Positions 21,928 through 34,147 of a DNA stretch of 64,000 nt are shown piece after piece. Within the stretch, counting starts at the first letter, position 1. The number at the start of each line of letters is the position of its first letter. The position numbers and the translations under genes were made by a program. A model generated the notes under the pieces. The model saw nothing but the letters and a program-made list of their open reading frames with translations, did not search any database and was not told the DNA's origin. The stretch comes from Pleurodeles waltl. Lineage: Eukaryota; Chordata; Amphibia; Caudata; Salamandridae. The DNA lies in contig NC_090440.1 of NCBI RefSeq assembly GCF_031143425.1, positions 343,917,844 to 343,981,843 on the forward strand, read 5' to 3'.

Positions 21928-22032
21928 CCGTGCCCTCCGCCCCACTGGGTCCCTTGCTGGTTCTATCTTCCTGGGTCCCGTGGGCTGCTGCTTCCCCTCT
22001 CACCTGTGCCCCTTCTCCTTTGCCTGATGATG
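21928..22032 (-). pseudogene. Y gene of copy C, start of exon 3
   Basis: Minus strand. After an acceptor (GCATCAG) the exon begins at 22032 with ASSGKGEGAQVRGEAAAHG, matching ASSGGGTGAQVTEGAAAHG of copy A. It runs into the Gmr1-like element at 21928-21932 (target duplication) and resumes at 10640. Confidence 0.8.
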
Positions 22033-22845
22033 CTGATGCACACAAATAGAGAGAGAGGGCGGGAGAGACAGAGAGAGATAGGTTGAAAATGGGTAAGCAT
22101 ATAGCTCTCATCGAGCCGCGCCCCCCCCCCCTCCCTGGTGTGCACCGCGGCTGTTGGTGCCGGCCCCCTGGGTCCTCGTGGCCCTTTGGCCGGAGGACTT
22201 TCCTGGGCCTGCTGATTCTCGGGCTCCCGGCTGGTGTATGCTGGGCCTGGACGGCCAACACGTGCGGAGAGCGCGCAGAGGGGAAGAGTTGCCCGGCCCC
22301 CGGACGGTGAGACTGCCGGAGGGGGCGAGGGCCTGGAACTTTAGGCCTGGTGTGAGGACTGCCGGTCGGAGCGGCGACTTGGCCCTGAGGTACTCACCTG
22401 CGGATCCCTGTTGGAGGAGGCTTCCATATCGCACTGCAGACCCTAAACTCCCCCGGGCAGAGAGGATCAAGTGGACACTGGTGCAGGAGGTGAGGTGGAG
22501 CGCGGAGGTCCGGGCTGGTGCGGTAGAGTGCTTTTGAGTGGTCTCCTGGTGACTTGGGGCTGTGGAACACCCCGACTCTGGAATCTGGAGCCCGCCTGAT
22601 GCCCTTTCCTCCCCCCTCTTGTGCTGCGTGGATTACTTTGCTATTGGTAGAGTTGGCGGAGTCCCTACACAGGAGGCTGGTTTGGCCTGGATGGGCCGGG
22701 CGGCGGGCCGGTGCGCCTGGAAGCTGTCTGGTGGCCCAGTGAGGAGAACTGTGCTGCCAGTTGGATGATTTTTGGAGAGGTCCTCTGAACTTTTCGTCTT
22801 TTTTTCCTGAGCTGGCGCATGCTGTGATTACTCGTGATGTATTGA

Positions 22846-23697
22846 ATGATGAGCAAGGCAGATAAGCGACAAGCTAAACTCACCTTCTCGGGTGGAGAAA
22901 AACATGGTGCCCCCTCCGCCTCCCAACCTGGGGACGCCGGGACTGAAGAAGAGTCTCCAGAGATGTCTGTGCGGTCCATGTTCTTGGAACTTAAGACCAG
23001 CTTGGCAGGCATTGACGCTAAGCTGGACCATGTGTCGGAACGGCTGGATCGCATCAGAGCCCGGGTCGATGACCATGATGCCAGGTTTGAGGTTCTGGAA
23101 TCACGTACGTCTGAAATGGAGGATGCGCGCAGTGGTGATAGAGAACAGATTGCGCAAATGGAGCGTCTCCTAGAGGTGATACGGAATAAAAATGAGGACT
23201 TGGAGGCACGATCGCGGCGTAATAACATATGCATTGTGGGCCTGCCGGAGGCAACTGATATGGGTCGTATGGAAGACTTCGTGTAGAATATGCTGCAGGA
23301 GCTGTTTGCCGGCGAGCTCTCACGGCTGTTGGTGATTGAGAGGGCACATCGATCCTTGGGGTCCCGGCCCCCTCCTGGTACTCCTCCACGCCCAATTATT
23401 GCACGTCTATTGAATTACAGGGACCGAGACGTTGTCCTCCGGTTGGCCAAGGAGAGAAGAACTCTAGTATATAAGAACTCTGAAATCAACTTCTTCCCTG
23501 ATTACACCCCAGGTGAACAGGCCCAGAGGCGGGCCTTTCTGACGTCGAAGCGTCTACTGAGCCAGGCTGGAGTTGGGTTTGCCTTGTTATACCCGGCTAA
23601 ACTGAGGGTGCGACACGAGGGCAAGGTGCTGTATTTCTCGGATCCAAAGCAGGCGACTAAGTTTTCAAAACAGTGCTGGTTAGGAAGAAATTCATAG
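22846..23697 (+). pseudogene. LINE ORF1 protein (L1-type RNA-binding protein)
   Basis: Starts at ATG (MMSKADKRQAKLTFSGGE). Residues about 40-115 form a coiled coil (LKTSLAGIDAKLDHVSERLD and following heptads). The L1-type RRM start SRRNNICIVGLPEA comes next, then, after an in-frame TAG at 23284-23286, the rest of the RRM and the C-terminal domain (LSRLLVIERAHRSLG, DVVLRLAKERRTLVYKNSEI, NFFPDYTPGEQAQRRAF). ORF1p coats LINE RNA as a trimer in L1. Only the one stop breaks this copy. The end is TAG at 23695-23697. Confidence 0.88.
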
Positions 23698-24180
23698 GAT
23701 TTAGGGCGCTCACAGAACGTCCATTAAAATCAAAACATTCCATTCATGGCACGGTGCTACTGACAAGAGGATCTTCCCTCGTCCTCCAATGTCTCAAGGG
23801 AAACAAAACAGCAAAAAAACAGATGTCAGAGCACTCATGATATCAAATTAGAAGTAAGTTCAAATGTCCAATCTCCTTGGTGAAAGTACGACAAACTCGT
23901 GTTTGTCTCAGAGTCCAGTTTAATTCATAGTGTTCTATTGTGCTCCACAAGAACAGCCAACACGTGTTTCATCCTCTGAGAAGTTTCTCTCTTGAGGACT
24001 TCATCAGGGCTTAATGTCATATAATCAGTCCAAAACAATTCTTATAACGAGATAGTCTCCGTCTGTATCTCTCGGTTGGTATCTAAATTCTATTTGGGTT
24101 CGGGAAACCGCTGCGTGGTCCGATACACTCTGCAGCGTTTCCGTATCTTAGAACAGCATTGTATCTAACTAACCGGCTTG
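23698..24180. other. Probable foreign insertion in the LINE ORF1-ORF2 spacer
   Basis: The spacer between the two LINE ORFs is 837 bp, much longer than usual in L1. The first 480 bp or so differ in composition from the GC-rich LINE text and carry a hammerhead-ribozyme-like motif on the minus strand. I infer an inserted repeat, perhaps a fragment of a Penelope-like element, which are known to carry such ribozymes. Boundaries are approximate and no target duplication was found. Confidence 0.45.
23955..24011 (-). ncRNA. Hammerhead-ribozyme-like motif
   Basis: On the minus strand: stem I side AGCC, core CTGATGA (24007-24001), stem II GTCCTC...GAGGAT enclosing about 16 nt, core GAAA (23970-23967), a palindromic stem III CACGTG (23966-23961), then TT (cleavage expected after 23959) and the stem I partner GGCT. 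All conserved core positions are present. One extra A between CTGATGA and stem II is non-canonical, and stem III could form only as a dimer, as proposed for short-stem-III hammerheads of Penelope elements and newt satellite 2. Activity is not shown. Confidence 0.5.
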
Positions 24181-24534
24181 CATAAGATACTGCTATGGCT
24201 GGGGTTGTGGGTGCGTGCGGGTCTGCTCCGTGATCAGGCCCCTGATGTGTAGCTACTGCTTGGCCCAATGGCCCCTCTCACCTAGAACAGTCTGGGTGGA
24301 GAGCTGTTTGGCAGGCTTCTGCCCCCTTGGATGAGTCTGGTTATTGCTTGCTTTAAGTTTACGGGGTGGCTTTGGGGCTGGATGGGTGGGTCACTGTGAG
24401 GGTCCGATTGGGGGGCCTGTGTGGGTGGTGGGGGGTTTGGGCCAATTTGGGACTGTTTCAAGTTACCTTTTCGTTAAGCTCTTGGCAGGTGGAGAGATGT
24501 GTTCACGCGCAGTGTTGTATGGCTATAATCCTGG

Positions 24535-27500
24535 ATGAGGGGTGATGCTGCCTCTACTGTTAGATGCTTGACATGGAATGTGCGGGGGCTCAACGATAAT
24601 CGGAAAGCCCGGCTGGTGACTGCTTATGTTAAGCGACATGGTATTGATATCTGTATGATACAAGAGACGCACCTGATGGCGTCTGCGGTGGGCAGACTGA
24701 AAGCTGGCTGGGTTGGGGAGACACATTGCTCTACGTATTCTAACTACTCGTGCGGGGTCGCAATTATTATCCGCAAAGGATTGCAGTGGCGTACGCGCGA
24801 AATTATTATTGATCCCAACGGCAGGTATGTGTTACTGAGTGGAATGTTGCTGGACAGGGCTTGCCGACTTGTGGCTGTGTATGGGCCGAATGTTGATGAC
24901 CCGGAATTTTTCCTGGAGGTGTGGCGCCTTGTGGAGTCCTTGGGTGCTGGAGCTGTGATCTGGGGTGGTGATTTTAATGTAGTCCTAGATGCTAAGTTGG
25001 ACCGCGAGAGCGTAGCTAAGGTGCAGCATGTTTCATCGGCGAGATCTCTGGCGGCAGTGATGAATAGCGGAGCTTTGGTAGATTTGTGGAGGCAGAGGCA
25101 TGTAGGTGTGCGAGAGGGCACCTGCTTGAATTAATTCCATAGGAGTTGGTCTCGTATTGACCGATGGCTGAGCACTAGAGATGTGGAGGCTTGGACTAGA
25201 GCGGTAGATTATCTCGCCCGTACGTTATCGGACCATTCGCCGGTATTATTAGAATTGGCGATACCTAGTGAGCTGCAACCAATGGTTACGTGGCGATTGC
25301 CCAGCGGAGCGCTCCGAGACGAGATCTTCCGGGAGGAGGTACGGGAGGCGATTCGGCTATTCTTTGTTGAGAACCGAGGATTGGTGGGATCTCCCGGCAC
25401 TATTTGGGAGGCATTCAAAGTGGTTATCCGTGGGGTGTGCCTATCGAAGCAGCATGGGATTGTGAAAGCCTTAAGGCGGGAGATGGCCGATATTGAAAGG
25501 AGGCTTGGTGAGCTGGAACGACGCTTGGAGGCGACATAGTCAAGTGAGGTCCTTGCGGAAATCAGGCGGGAGGTGTCCTTGTACGAGGAGGCCTCTCTAA
25601 GAGAAGTTTGTTTCCTTGGGAGACACGCACAGGCTCGTAGGTACGGGGAGGGTGAGAGAGCCGGGAGGACGCTAGCGGGATTACTGCGTAGACCCTGGGC
25701 CAGTAATTATGTTACTGAGAAAATTTACGCTGAGGGCGGCAGGGTGACCGGATCGAGTGGCGTGATGCAAGTATTTATAGAATATTTTACGCGGCTGTAT
25801 GCGGCCCGGTAGATCTGAGGGAGGCAGATATGAAGGAGTATTTTGAAAACATTGCGCTGGTGTGGTTTGAGGAGGCACAAATGGCGTATCTGGATATGCC
25901 GTTTACAGTGGAGGAGGTGGCAGCGGCGATTCTAAGTTTACCTGGGGATAAGTCTCCAGGAGTCGATGGGCTGACCCCTGCGTTTTATAAAGAATACGTG
26001 GATATCCTTGCTCCGTGTCTGCTGGAGGTGTATGCGGAATCTCTGGCGACTGGGTCACTCCCAGCCTCCCTCCGGGAGGCTTTAATAATGACAGTTCTGA
26101 AGCCCGGGAAGGACCCGACGCGGTGTGATTCGTATCGCCCACTCTCCCTGATAAACATTGATAACAGAATTCTCGCAAAGATGATAGCGGCATGCTTGCA
26201 GCCACTTCTTCCTAGATTAGTGATTCCGGATCAATCAGGTTTTATTCCTGGGAGGTCCACATGCCATAATTTGCGCACCTCCTTCGCGTTGGCGGGCTCA
26301 TTGGAGGCGAGCGATGATGTGGCTGCGGTGTTTCTTGATGCAGCCAAAGCCTTTGATTCCCTGGCTTGGGAGTATATGTTTGCGCTTTTGGGTCGAGTGG
26401 GACTTAGCGCAAGCTTTGTGAACTGGATAATACTGCTGTACACTTTGCCCACTGCCAGGTTGCGTCTTAATGGAAGTGTATCGGCTCCATTCCCGGTTTC
26501 TCGGGGTACGCGCCAGGGGTGCCCGCTGTGTCCGCTTCTTTTTGCGGCCGCAATGGAGCCGTTGGCGGCGAGTTTGCGACAGAAATACAGCAACAGTGGC
26601 TTACAGTTTCGGCAACGCCCAGTCTTGATATCTTTATATGCGGATGACATTGCGTAATACGTGCGAAACCCAGGGCAGAATTTAGATATTTTATTAGATG
26701 AAATTGTGCGCTTCTGGAATTTTTCTGGTGTCACTATTAACTGGTCGAAGTCGATGATCCTGCCTCTGACTTCTAGCGTGAAGAGATTTGACTCTCGGTA
26801 TCCTTTGGTTTGGGCGGAGGGCCCGGTGCGATATTTGGGCATACACCTGTGTTGTGACGAGGATGCGTTACGTCTTGCTAACTATGGGGCAGCGCTGACA
26901 TGGCTGGAGGAAAAGGTGGAGGTCTGGAGCGCTTTGCCACTCTCGCTGATCAGACACATTGCCATTGCCAAGATGGTGGTACTCCCTAAATTTCTATATT
27001 AGTTCGTGAATCTTCCCCTTCCGCTTGCTGGGGGCTATTTTCGACGCCTCAGGTCTGCGCTCATCCGATTGGCTTGGGTGGGGCGACAGCCGCGTATTGC
27101 CTGGGAGAAAATGACGCTACCATTTGAACAGGGCGGGCTGGCAGCCCCAGACCTGGAGTTATATTATCACTGTGCTCATGCGCATTTTGCATACTATTGG
27201 CTGAATCCGACTCGCTACATGCCACATCTGGCGCCTGAGAGTGATTCTGTGTGGCCGGACGGCTTGGTACGTGTGCTTGGAAGGCGGATGCCAGCCCGTT
27301 CTAGGGGAATCGATACAGTGGCTTGCTCGGCGAGAGCGTGGAGGGCGCTGATGCAGCGGTCCGGGGTCTCTGTACCATTCGCCCCTTCGCTGCCTGTTAT
27401 GGCAATTGCTGATGCTCAGATGTTCCTGGATGGTGGGGTGCGTGGGTTTCTTCAAGACGCTGGCCTGATGGTGCTGGGAGACTGGGTAGTGGACAGCCGT

Positions 27501-28229
27501 CTGTTGGACATTTCCGAGGCACTTTCGGGCTGTGATGGTACTGCGTTGCAGCAATTTTATGCTCTCCGGGTCCGTGCTTTGCTACGGGATCGACTCTTTG
27601 GTGCGTCTGGTGCTCCCTCGGAGTTTCGTGCCCTGGAGGTACTTTGCGGTGCGAGATCCCCTTCTAAGCTGATAACAAAGCTGTATAATTCTTTGCAGGA
27701 GCAAGGGGGAGGTTTTGGGGAGTCCTCTAGGATGGCATGGGATAGGGATATGGGAGAGCCTATCCCGGAGGTAATGTGGCGCGGCTGTTGCGCGCACATG
27801 AAAGCATTGTCCCCGAATTATAGGCTGCGTCTGCTGCACTTTAAGTTTTTGCATCGACTATACTATACGCCCAAGAGACTACATTCCATGGGGTTGCTGG
27901 CGGATACATGCTGCGCTCGCTGTGGGACTCAGGATGCGGGCTTTTTACATCTGGCGTGGGAGTGTGCGGAGGTGTATAATTTTTGGGTGGAGGTATGGCG
28001 GTCAATTGCTGGAATGATAAAGCTGGAGCTGCCTCTCTCCCCTAAGATTGCGCTGTTGGGATGTATGGATGAGATTCAGGGCCCGCATAGACGTCTAGTA
28101 GGCCTCCTCATGTTGCTGGCTAAGCGCAGGGTTGCTATGTGCTGGGGTCGGGGAGAGCTCCTCGTAGGTCTGAATGGCTGCGAGATGCGGCTTTCTGCCA
28201 TGATAAGCTGTCGGTATTTTGGGGACTAA
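24535..28229 (+). pseudogene. LINE ORF2: endonuclease-reverse transcriptase
   Basis: Starts at ATG 24535. The APE-type endonuclease shows TWNVRGLND, IQETHL, GGDFNVV and SDHSPV (to about 25260). The reverse transcriptase shows KSPGVDGLTPAFYKE, YRPLSLINIDNRILAK, IPDQSGFIPGRST, FLDAAKAFDSL, RGTRQGCPL and LYADDIA (YADD at 26637-26648). The C-terminal knuckle is CARCGTQDAGFLHLAWEC (about 27910). Breaks: TAA 25132-25134, TAG 25537-25539, TAG 25810-25812 with a frame change before 25830, TAA 26655-26657, TAG 27000-27002. Most are single-base stops in an otherwise open frame, suggesting a modest age. Confidence 0.9.
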
Positions 28230-28717
28230 TGCCAGAGGGGTCCCGTCCCAAGGATATTTGGGCCCCCCTGAACGAATACTTGGCGGCCCGGACGGAGTGT
28301 GCTGCGTGATTGATGGCTCCCATCCGTGAGGTTCATCCCCCTTCGGATCATGTGTGTTACTATGTTGTAAGATAAATCTGCGTGATGTGACTGCGTGCTC
28401 CACCTGCCTTTTTAGAGGTTTTAACAATTTGCTTTTCCTGTAGTTCTTCCTGTTCGACGATGCTAGGTTATGACCACTGGCATGTAAGTTTTCCTCCTGC
28501 GCCGGGGCTGTGGACTTCTTCTCTCCGCCAGTGGGGAGGATTTTTGAGAATAGATCCCTCGATATTGAGTGTATAGGGAGAGACTTTAGCAAAGAGCTCT
28601 CGTGACATGGGATCCCGTTGAAGCTGTATGGTTTGTAATGTTCCTCATCTTTCTCTGATTTTCCTCGTCGAGGGATATGTTTGCATTAATGTATGGTTTT
28701 GTTTTGTGTTCTTAAAA

Positions 28718-28749
28718 TTGAATTAAAAAAAATAAAAATAAAAATAAAA
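28718..28749 (+). repeat. LINE 3' tail, AAAAT repeats
   Basis: ATTAAAAAAAATAAAAATAAA and continuing: a short-period A-rich tail of the kind left by target-primed reverse transcription. It marks the LINE 3' end. Confidence 0.8.
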
Positions 28750-29901
28750 GTACATCTACAAAGTCCCATACATCACATATGAAACATCCATACTCAATCA
28801 CTGAGTGCAGCGTCACACCAGATGTACTGCAGGAATACACATATTACATCATGGTCCACTTACATTGCAACCACGCATGCAGTCACAACTGTCAGACTGC
28901 ACAAGATGACACTTCCACATTCCAGAAATGACAATACCTGTTACAGAGGCCAGACAAAACACATCTCAGACGGTAAATGTCTTGATGCAATAGGCACACA
29001 TGGACCAACACCACTGCCTGTATACTACTTACACATCCCACTACTACATGAGTCAGCCAGGGGAGACAACATGCAATATTAGATTCACATCTACATGCCA
29101 TGTAACATGCAATAGGCCAAATTCTCCTAATCTGCCACTTTAGCTTTCCCAAGGCAAGCAGAAAAGTCCCAGCCCATCAGATGTGCCCCCAACTTACCAT
29201 TAGGACATGATGTAGGCATTAACTCTGAAATGTAACATATAATTTGCTATGCCATTGTCATACATCACATGTATCACATATACATACCAAGGTGACATAC
29301 AAAAGGCACTTACTACCTTTAGTACCATTCCATTGGTTTAATGGTAGCATCCCTACAAGTATTGCACCTAGGAATGCACAATGTCTGCTACCAGACCTCA
29401 TCAATTGTACATGTATCAGTATCTCAGTTAGCCTAACTTCACATACCCTACGGTCAGCAGATCACCTATATATGACAATACAGCTATCAAATCAATGATC
29501 CAGTCCCATGAAGGCCATATCTGTAGTGGAACTGTAATGGCAGCCCCACATTCAGTCAATAACATGGCCAGTACGTGATGTATTCAGCCGCTTTGATTAA
29601 CCTAGAGTCACACAGTAGCATATACAGGTTTGCTACAAAGATGGGAGTGGACTGACTCCTCAGAGCCACAAAGGCAGATGGATGGAGCTAGTCATAGCAA
29701 TGCTTAGTGTGATACTAATATTCACATGCATTGCATAGGCAGGATGGTCTCACACATGTGGCTATGCCATTTGACTATTTCCACATCCAGACATGGAGAT
29801 GTCTAGTATAAAAGATGTACATCCACTGACAGTAAAGCATGCCAACACATCTACTATCTATACTCAGGCAGGGTGCATGATATATATTTTCAATAGACAA
29901 A
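28750..29901. other. Intron 2 remnant of the Y gene of copy C; no gene seen
   Basis: AT-rich, CA-interspersed DNA between the LINE and the solo LTR. Only short shadow frames occur. By position it belongs to the Y intron of copy C. Confidence 0.5.
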
Positions 29902-32900
29902 TGTGAGAAAGTAGCCTCTTTCGAGCATGGTTACCCCCACTTGTGGCCTGTTTGTCAGTGTGTGTCGGTGTGTTTTTACTGTCTCACTGGGATCCTGCTA
30001 GCCAGGACCCCAGTGCTCATAGTTAAAACCCTATTTGTCAGTATGTTTTGCCTTTCTCACTGGGATCCTGCTAGCCAGGTCCCCAGTGCTCATAGTTTGT
30101 GGCCTAATGTGTGTGTTGTCAGTAGTGCTTAACTGTGTCACTGAAGTTCCGCTAACCAGAACTCCAGTGCTTATGCTCTCTCTACTTCCAAATTAGTCAC
30201 TATAGTTTAGTGACTTCATATTCCCATTCCAATTAGCACACTGGACCCCCCTTATAAGTCCCTAGTATATGGTACCTAGGTACCCAGGGCATTGGGATTC
30301 CAGGAGATCCTTAGGGGCTGCAGTATTTCTTTTGCCACCCATAAGGAGCTCAGACAACCCTTTCTTCAGGACTGCCATTGCAGCCTGAGTTAAATAGTGC
30401 ACACACTGTTTCACAGCCATTTTCTCTGCATTTAAGTAACTTATTAGTCACCTATATTTCTACCCTTCATTTACTGAAGGCTAGGTGCAAAGTTACTAAG
30501 TTTGAGGGCACCCTTGCACTAGCAAAGGTACCCCCACGCTGTCCAGGGCCAATTCCATGGACTTCGTGAGTGTGGGGATACAATTACACGTGTGCACAAC
30601 ATATAGGTCAACACCTGTATGTAGCTTTACAATGGTAACTCCATGTGAGGTGTTTAAGATCATGGTCGTGTCCACTCATTACAAATGTGGTATTGGGGGG
30701 CCAATCCCATACATCCTGGGGGCTCCACCATGGACCCCCAGTACTTCCAAACCAGCTTTCTGAGGTTTGCACTGCAGGTATAGCTGCTGCCACCTCACAG
30801 ACAGGGTTCTGCCCTCCAGGGGTCTGAGCATCTCAGTCCCAGGAAGGCAGAACAATGCACTTCCTTTGGGAGGAGGGTGTTACACCCTCTCCCTTTGGAA
30901 ATAGGTGTTACAGGCTTGGGAGGGGTAGCCTCCCAGAGCCTCTGAAAATGCTTTGAGGGCACAGATGGTGCCCTCCTAGCATAAGCCAGTCTACAGTGGT
31001 TCAGAGACCCCCAGTCCCTTCACTGGCGCAAAACTAGACAAAGGAACGGGGAGTGACCAGTCCCCTGTCCATCACCACCCCAGGAGTGGTGCCCAGAGCT
31101 CCTCCAGTGTGTACCTGGCGTTAGCCATCTTGTTCTCCAAGGTGTGGGGACACTCTGGAGATCACTGAGTGGACAGTGCCAGCAGGTGACATCAGAGACC
31201 CCTCCTGATAGGTGCATGCCTGGGTAGGTAGCTAATCCCCCTCTCAGGGCTATTATGGGTCTCACCTGTGGGTGTCTCTTCAGATTCAGCCTGCAAGACT
31301 CCTCCAGGAATCCTCTGCATCCTCTGCACCAGCTTCTGACCGTCGGATCAACCGCAGACTGCTCCAGGAAGCGCAACAAAGTATCCAGGATGATTCCTGT
31401 GACCTTCAACTTCAGCTCCAATCAGCTTTTGCAACAGTTTCCAAGGTATGCACGCACTGAGGACTCCTTGTCTTCACCCTGCACCAGAAGAACCAAAGGA
31501 ATCTCCTGTGAAGGGACGGAGTCACTTCCCTGCTCCTGCAAGCACCTTCTGCGATGATGACCGGTTATCTGGGACTCCTCTCCTGATGACGAGCATGCTC
31601 CCTGGAACACAGGTGGTGGACCAACCCGACCCAGACTATCCTAAGGTCCAGATGTCCAACTTTGGTGGAGGTAAGAGCTTGCCTTCCTGGTTTGAGACAG
31701 TACCCCTGTGCACTGCATCATCTCCAGCTCCTTAGGCTTCTGTGCACTTATTCCCAAAATCCTTCATGTACAGTGAAGCCCAGGTCCCCAGTGCTCCATC
31801 CTGCAATGCACAACTTGCTGAGTTGTTTCTGGCGGCGTGGGGCCTTCTTTTGTTGTGCTGCACCTACCGCAATTTGCATCTTCCCTGTCCTCATGTCCTG
31901 TGACTCCTGTGGGACCTGCTTGGCCATCTGTGGTTCTCTCCAGTGTTGGGAGCCCCCCTCTGCCTCCTCAGTCCGAGTTGTGGCCCCCTGGTCCCTCCTG
32001 GGTCCAGGCAGCTCCATTTTGATGCAAACTGCAACCTTGCTTGAACCAAGGCTTGTTGGATGAATACAGCGACGCAAACAGCCTGCATCCAACATCTTGA
32101 CGTGGGACATCTCCTGCACCATGCAGGAACCCGCAGCCATCTTCTTTGGTACTCTTCTGCAGACTTCTTCTTACCAGAGAATCCTCTTTTGCACCATCTT
32201 CTAGGTTGACAGGGGGCTCCTGTCCTTCCTGGAATCTTCTGCGACTTCTGGACTTGGTCTTCTCTCTTCACAGGTCTTCAGGTCCAGGAATTTACTATTT
32301 GTTGCTTGCAGTCTTGCTTGGTTCTTGCAATACCTCTTATCACGACTTGTAGTGTGTCCTGAGGAAGCTTGCAGTACTTTATTCCTACTTTTCTGGGCTC
32401 TGGGGTGGGGTATTTTACTTACCTTTGGTGTTTTCTTACACTCCCAGCACCCCTCTACACACTACACTTGCCTAGGGGGGAATTTGTGATTCCCATTCCA
32501 CTTTCTTAGTATATGGTTTCTGTTGCCCATAGGCCTATTGCATTGTATTGTATTTTCTACTGTTTGCACTAATCTGTGACTATTTACTTACCTGATTTTG
32601 GGCTCTAGTGTATATATTGTGTATAATACTTACACAATACTTAAGATATTTTTAGCTTTGTATAACTAAAATAAAGAAACCTTTAGTTTTGGTAACATTG
32701 AGTATTGTCTTTTATTGTGTATAAGTACTGTCTAACTACAGTGGCTTTGCAGGAGCTTTGCATGTATCCTAGTTCAGCCTAAGCTGCTCTGCTACAAATT
32801 CCTCTAGACAGCCTAAGCTGCTAGAACACTGCCTACATTTCACTAATAAGAGATAACTGGACCTGGTATACGGTGTAAGTACCTTAGGTACCCACTACAA

Positions 32901-32919
32901 ACCAGGCCAGCCTCCTACA
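29902..32919 (+). repeat. Solo LTR related to the Gmr1-like LTR
   Basis: 3018 bp from TGTGAGAAAG to CAGCCTCCTACA. It is collinear with the 10641 LTR throughout but clearly diverged; shared blocks include TGGGGCTGCAG-type text, AGTTCAGCCTAAGCTGCTC and AGATAACTGG near the end, and an AATAAA near 32670. There is no internal region. The flanking 5-mers (ACAAA and TACAC) do not match, so recombination between different copies, or mutation, may have removed the target duplication. It lies in Y intron 2 of copy C. Confidence 0.82.
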
Positions 32920-33016
32920 TACACGGGATGTCATTACAACAATATCACTTTGCCTAAAGTGAGGCACATTAACCCTATTAAGGCCAGCCAAGTGCCAGGA
33001 TTTAGTCAGTACTCAC

Positions 33017-33635
33017 CCCCTTATGGCTGCTGTGCTGCCTTCAAATGCCCATCCACCACAGGGTAGGCCACCACCAAAATGTGGGCCATTAGGGGTGTCA
33101 GGGTCTGAGTCTGATCAGGGTCTGATGGGCACCTCGTTGGGAGGACATTCCCAGCTGGGCCTCTACGGTCTTCCGGGCCCAGCATCTTAGGTCCTCCCAC
33201 CGCTTTCTGCAGTGGGTGCTCCTCTGGCTGTAGACCCCCAGTGTCTGCACTTGCTTGGCGATGGCAAGGCAGATCCCTTTTTTCTGATGGGAGTTCACCT
33301 GCATTGATGACACAGACAGAAGATGAAAGTTAGGTACGCATGCCCCGTACCAACAGCAGTGGACAATACACATCAGACTCACCATGTGCCCACACATGCC
33401 CTTCCTCTTGGCTTACATGCCTCAACTCCATGTCTCCTGCATGCATCTACTCCCTCCACTGTACACTTACCCCTTGCACCATCAGACACCCCTATCACAC
33501 ATGACATTAGGATTGAGCTCACCTGTTACTCTGGTGCCCCATACAGCTGGCCATAAATGGTAGGACCCCATCCATGATCTTCACCAGCTCTTCTGAGGTG
33601 AACGCTGGGGCCCTATCACCTGCAGGATGTGGCAT
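33017..33635 (-). pseudogene. Y gene of copy C, exons 1 and 2 (Myb/SANT-like domain)
   Basis: Exon 1 (33635-33523) starts ATG CCA CAT and encodes MPHPAGDRAPAFTSEELVKI, the first Myb helix, to the donor CAG|GTGAGC. Exon 2 (33298-33017) starts after ATGCAG and encodes VNSHQKKGICLAIAKQVQT and STHCRKRWEDLRCWARKTVE, the second and third helices, to the donor GGG|GTGAGT. Exon 2 contains in-frame damage downstream of GMSSQRGAHQTL. Exon 3 lies 11-24 kb to the left because of the insertions. The domain suggests sequence-specific DNA binding. Confidence 0.8.
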
Positions 33636-34147
33636 GATGGCTCCCAGGCACAGGACACAGCAGTCAAGTGAGCAAGGCGGCAGAAAATGGTGGTCTAGGC
33701 CACCGCGTTCAAGTCCGTCACCACCAGCGGTGATCGCCATTGGCCACAATCCCCCATAGGCAGCAATGTTATCCATTGAGAAGTTGCACAGCAGTTCGAC
33801 CGCCTACCGCCATGACGACATACGCCGGCGGACTTAGGTCACTTCAACTGTCCTGTGCAGCAGGCCAGGAGGATGCCATTTTGCGCACATATCATGCTTT
33901 GCCGTCCCTAAATAAGTGCATCATATACATTTATGTGCAAACTGCGCAGTAGGCCTATGTTGTGCCATCATAGTTTAGCCAATACATGTGTGATATGCAT
34001 GTCACTGTGATGCTTCAGCTTGCCCATAATGGTATGTGTCAGCAGTGTGACGCATGTGTACATTGTTAGGTGTGTGCAATTATGATATGTTCTGCTTACA
34101 TGTGTGAAGTACTTATCACTTAGTACATTTTCAACTCTCTATCCTAG

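Larger units (their letters stand above)
22100..28749 (+). mobile_element. L1-clade LINE (L1/Tx1 type), near full length, decayed
   Basis: A non-LTR retrotransposon inserted in Y intron 2 of copy C. It has a GC-rich 5' region (about 22100-22845), ORF1, an over-long 837-bp spacer containing foreign sequence, ORF2 with endonuclease, reverse transcriptase and C-terminal zinc knuckle, a 3' UTR, and a tail of repeated AAAAT ending at 28749. The exact 5' end and target duplication could not be fixed by eye. Both ORFs contain stops. Confidence 0.88.

Noticed and set aside
22108..22768. GC-rich frames before LINE ORF1, considered as a host exon
   Set aside because: They fall in the LINE 5' region, overlap on both strands, and show no domain.
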